Below are positions 61,701 to 64,000 of a stretch of DNA of 64,000 nt, piece after piece. The notes under the pieces were generated by a model that had not been told where the DNA came from, ran no database searches, and worked only from the letters and a program-made list of their open reading frames with translations. Each line of letters opens with the position of its first letter. Within the stretch, counting starts at the first letter, position 1. The translations under genes and the position numbers were made by a program. The stretch is taken from positions 1,116,001-1,180,000 of the forward strand of contig JANATG010000004.1 in NCBI GenBank assembly GCA_029449235.1. The letters run 5' to 3'. This stretch comes from Linnemannia schmuckeri. Its lineage: Eukaryota; Mortierellomycota; Mortierellomycetes; Mortierellales; Mortierellaceae.

Positions 61701-62452
61701 GACAGGCATGTTTGGGACATGGAGCGTGCGAGACATGTTGACTTTCAATTGATGGCAGATCAGCTCTTCAAGATTGTGGGTGGTGGAATTGGTATCCGCT
61801 ACAATCCATCACAACCAGTTCTCATTGGCATCGGACTAGGCCAGTTCTCGACAGGGTCCGGGCTCAGCTCCCTCCACTCATCGTTCCTGACGTACTTTAT
61901 CCAAAAGGTAAATATTGCTTCATGAGTGTTGTTCACCAGTCAGCAAATATACTCCTCTCCACCCCATACATATGCAAATAACTAATGTACATATACTTTA
62001 TTTAGGCCCGATCTCTTGGGTACCTGGTGGTGGGGCTGAATGAATTCTATACAAGTAAGAAGTGCCCTGGATGCGGACTGTTTGTGTGCCAAGTCGACAT
62101 GCGACGCTTTTACTGCCCACACTGCCATGTATATCACCACCGAGCCATCATGGCGGCAGAGAACATGGGAAACATCGTCCAGGGATACCTTGCGCATCAA
62201 GAACGCCCCGATTACCTTCACCCCGTGGTCGAGGACGGCTCCCTTCCTTGGAAGGCGAAGCGTGATGATGGAGCAAGTTCGAACTCGAGCAGTTCCGGGA
62301 CCACCAGCACCACCACCACCGCTGGCAGCGTTCCAAGTACGGCCTCGAATAGCACCACCAACAGCGCCAATCCGGCTAAAGGACGCCGCAAGAGAACGGC
62401 GACTACCTCGGGCGTAGATGAGCATCGGCCTGAAAAGGCGTCCAGAAATTAG
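58769..62452 (+). pseudogene. decayed XPG/FEN1-like nuclease fused to a Fanzor (eukaryotic TnpB-like) RuvC nuclease
   Basis: Exon blocks are 58769-59784, 59873-60402, 60511-61907 and 62006-62452. The N-terminal part is XPG/FEN1-like. It opens GLFGWFPFIRRKGYNP like the XPG N region, with LYLDGPQAVEKQNTAEAR, then the XPG-I stretch DTETDVAIA and DIIISSDSDMMAY, and LTALAIVSRNDY. A low-complexity linker follows. The C-terminal part is Fanzor/TnpB-like: RuvC-I Asp in TLTLDGGQACI (61242-61244), VLIGIGLGQFS, RuvC-II Glu in GLNEFYTSKKCPGC (62042-62044), and a CPGC...CPHC zinc ribbon. RuvC-III is HHRAIMAAENM, where the family has HRD. Damage: GTG at the expected ATG; TGA at 59186 and 59429; TAG at 61524; frame changes near 60050, 60170 and 60570. 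Fanzor proteins are RNA-guided DNA nucleases carried by eukaryotic transposons. The fusion is inferred from continuous exon-intron structure. Confidence 0.75.
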
Positions 62453-62499
62453 ACTAGTTTTAGTTTAGCATGTTCGTACACATGCATTAGTGCAGGTAG

Positions 62500-62557
62500 G
62501 GGGGCAGTGGATGCTATAATGAGTCGTTTCGGTGACGTAATTATGGCGCCCATGTCC
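62500..62557 (+). repeat. imperfect hairpin just downstream of the Fanzor pseudogene
   Basis: The arms 62500-62525 and 62532-62557 pair imperfectly over about 25 positions around a TTTCGG loop. It starts 48 bases after the stop codon. It may be the right end of the element, a guide-RNA scaffold remnant, or both. It also overlaps the promoter of SF3A1. Confidence 0.4.
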
Positions 62558-62625
62558 CAGCCTCTTTAAAGTTGATCGCCTTGAGGACTTGACTTAACCG
62601 TTCTTTTCTTTCCCTCCCAGCAAAC

Positions 62626-64000
62626 ATGTCGGTCGCGCCTCCACCACTGCCAAGCGCCATCAGCGGATTCGGTGCCCAAAATGGAGCCGTGGAGCAACCA
62701 CCAGCCCAGGGAACAGAGCAGGAGGATGTCGCTTCCGTAGGCATCATTTACCCCCCACCTTATATTCGAGGTACACAACCGTTATTTTTTTTTGTTTTGA
62801 GGTAATCAGGGATCCGGGCAGTTTGCAGCGTTACTTTTGCAGAACCATCTTTACTAACGACTATGAATTTTGAATATGTTGATAGAAATCGCGGACAAGA
62901 CGGCGGCATATGTCTCGGGAAGTGACTCGGGTGCCTTGCTGGAGGAGCGCCTTCGACAGAAGGAAAAGAGTAACCCCAAGTTCTGTTTCTTGAACACTAC
63001 CGATCCCTACCATGCCTACTACGCTTTCAAGATTCAAGAGGCAAAGTCTGGAAGAGGTATGTAATGCGCCTGTTATGTTGATCGTTCTCTTGCGGCTTGA
63101 AAATCTCTCAAACTGACGTATGTCTCTTTACGCACATTTTTAAACAATAGCACCAAAGGCTGCGGAACTCAAGGCGGAAGTGGAGGCGAAGATCGAGGAG
63201 GCGATAAAACCACCACCAGAAGAACCGCCAGCGCTGGAATTCATGACACCAATGCCATCTGTCTCTGCCCAGGACCTGTAAGTTGTTGAATTGCAACGTT
63301 CCTTGCTTTCTGCCAGATCGTGTGCGAGTTTCTGTTTCCATCAGATGCTAATAGTTAAAAATTCATCTGTTGCGGTATTTAGGGATATTATCAAGCTCAC
63401 AGCACAGTTCGTGGCAAGGAATGGCAGGCAGTTCATGGTTTCATTGGCACAGCGGGAAGCACGCAACTATCAGTTTGACTTTTTACGACCCAACCACAGT
63501 CTATTCAGCTACTTTTCTAAGTTGGTGGAGCAGTACACAAAGATTTTGGTCCCTGGTCCAGGAATGGTCGAGGAGATTGAGGCGAGAGCCAATAATAAGT
63601 ATGCAGTCCAGGACATTGTTATGAGACGAGTGGAGTATACGGCATACCAGCAGGAGCTTCGCAAGAAGAAGGATGAAAAAGAGGACGCCGAACGACGTAA
63701 GTTTTGGATCACCAGTGCAGTGTTTTTAATGCTGAATGTACTCAAGCGCATTTCCGTTTCGACTAAGCAATCATATTAACGTTTTCATTCTCCTATTGCT
63801 CGGGTTTTTTTATTTCATTAGAGGCATTCTTGAGTATCAACTGGCAGGACTTTGTTGTTGTGCAGACGATTGAGTTCACAGAGGCAGATGAGCTCGTAGA
63901 CTTACCATTGCCCAAGAGTCTGAAGGAGCTGGAGAATATGTCGTTGGCTCAAAAGCGGATGATCCAAGTCTTGGCAGAGAGTGAACATGCACCGGTGGAT
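62626..64000 (+). CDS. SF3A1: splicing factor 3A subunit 1 (SF3A1/PRP21), 5' part
   Basis: Exons 62626-62770, 62886-63056, 63151-63277, 63383-63696 and 63822 to beyond the window end. Two SURP modules are clear. SURP1 contains EIADKTAAYVSGSDSG, NPKFCFLNTTDPYHAYYAFK. SURP2 contains IIKLTAQFVARNGRQF, NYQFDFLRPNHSLFSYF. A conserved charged linker and the WQDFVVVQTIEFTEADE region follow. The protein is part of U2 snRNP and helps branch-site recognition; SURP2 binds SF3A3. The C-terminal ubiquitin-like domain expected of the family lies outside the window. Its promoter is only 173 bases from the end of the Fanzor pseudogene. Confidence 0.93.

Noticed and set aside
1..64000. CRISPR array, prophage, bacterial operon or rRNA genes
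   Set aside because: No spaced identical repeats, rRNA-like sequence or ribosome-binding-site organisation is visible; the DNA is nuclear fungal.

Overview
The window reads as nuclear DNA of an early-diverging filamentous fungus, most likely a Mortierella-type Mucoromycota. Its genes have many short GT-AG introns, often with GTAAGT or GTATGT donors and CTAAC-like branch sites, and long pyrimidine-rich stretches precede start codons. The set includes genes usually absent from yeasts: a PPP1R21-like protein, a P2C-type cation ATPase, LARGE-like (GT49) glycosyltransferases, a THEM6-like protein and a Fanzor/TnpB relative. All gene models below were spliced by hand, and exon phases were checked for every intact gene.

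Layout, left to right. A C2H2 zinc-finger regulator (312-2384) and a secreted basic/His-rich/acidic protein (3677-5146) lie on +. They are followed by a large GT49-like glycosyltransferase (5589-9607), which converges on the transcription elongation factor SPT6 (17648-9777, minus). SPT6 has an unusually long repetitive C-terminal tail. Four more minus-strand genes follow: a THEM6-like hotdog protein, a small Ser/His-rich protein, RTP1/TANGO6 (RNA polymerase II assembly) and a second, compact GT49-like gene. Next on minus is a PPP1R21-like coiled-coil protein (32279-28784). A 2.4 kb gene-poor stretch leads to a P2C-type ATPase (34684-38361), a tRNA-Glu(CTC), gamma-tubulin complex component GCP5, the DNA polymerase epsilon catalytic subunit, and VPS29 (minus). 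The window ends inside SF3A1/PRP21.

Between VPS29 and SF3A1 lies an island of mobile DNA (about 54868-62557). It holds a complete 404-bp foldback MITE with 168-bp arms and a perfect 9-bp target duplication. Beside it is a decayed intron-containing Mutator-like (MULE) transposase on minus. On plus is a decayed gene joining an XPG/FEN1-like flap-nuclease domain to a Fanzor/TnpB-like RuvC-zinc-ribbon domain. The XPG/FEN1-Fanzor gene is the most unusual object here. It has lost its ATG, carries three in-frame stops and several frameshifts, and has Ala where the last RuvC aspartate is expected. A short inverted repeat flanks it, and an imperfect hairpin follows its stop codon.

Several genes share cellular themes without being an operon. 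SPT6, RTP1 and SF3A1 serve RNA polymerase II transcription and splicing. GCP5 and Pol epsilon serve the cell cycle. VPS29 and the PPP1R21-like protein serve endosomes. The two GT49 genes serve Golgi glycosylation and share intron positions, one of them inside the catalytic DxD motif, so they are ancient paralogues.
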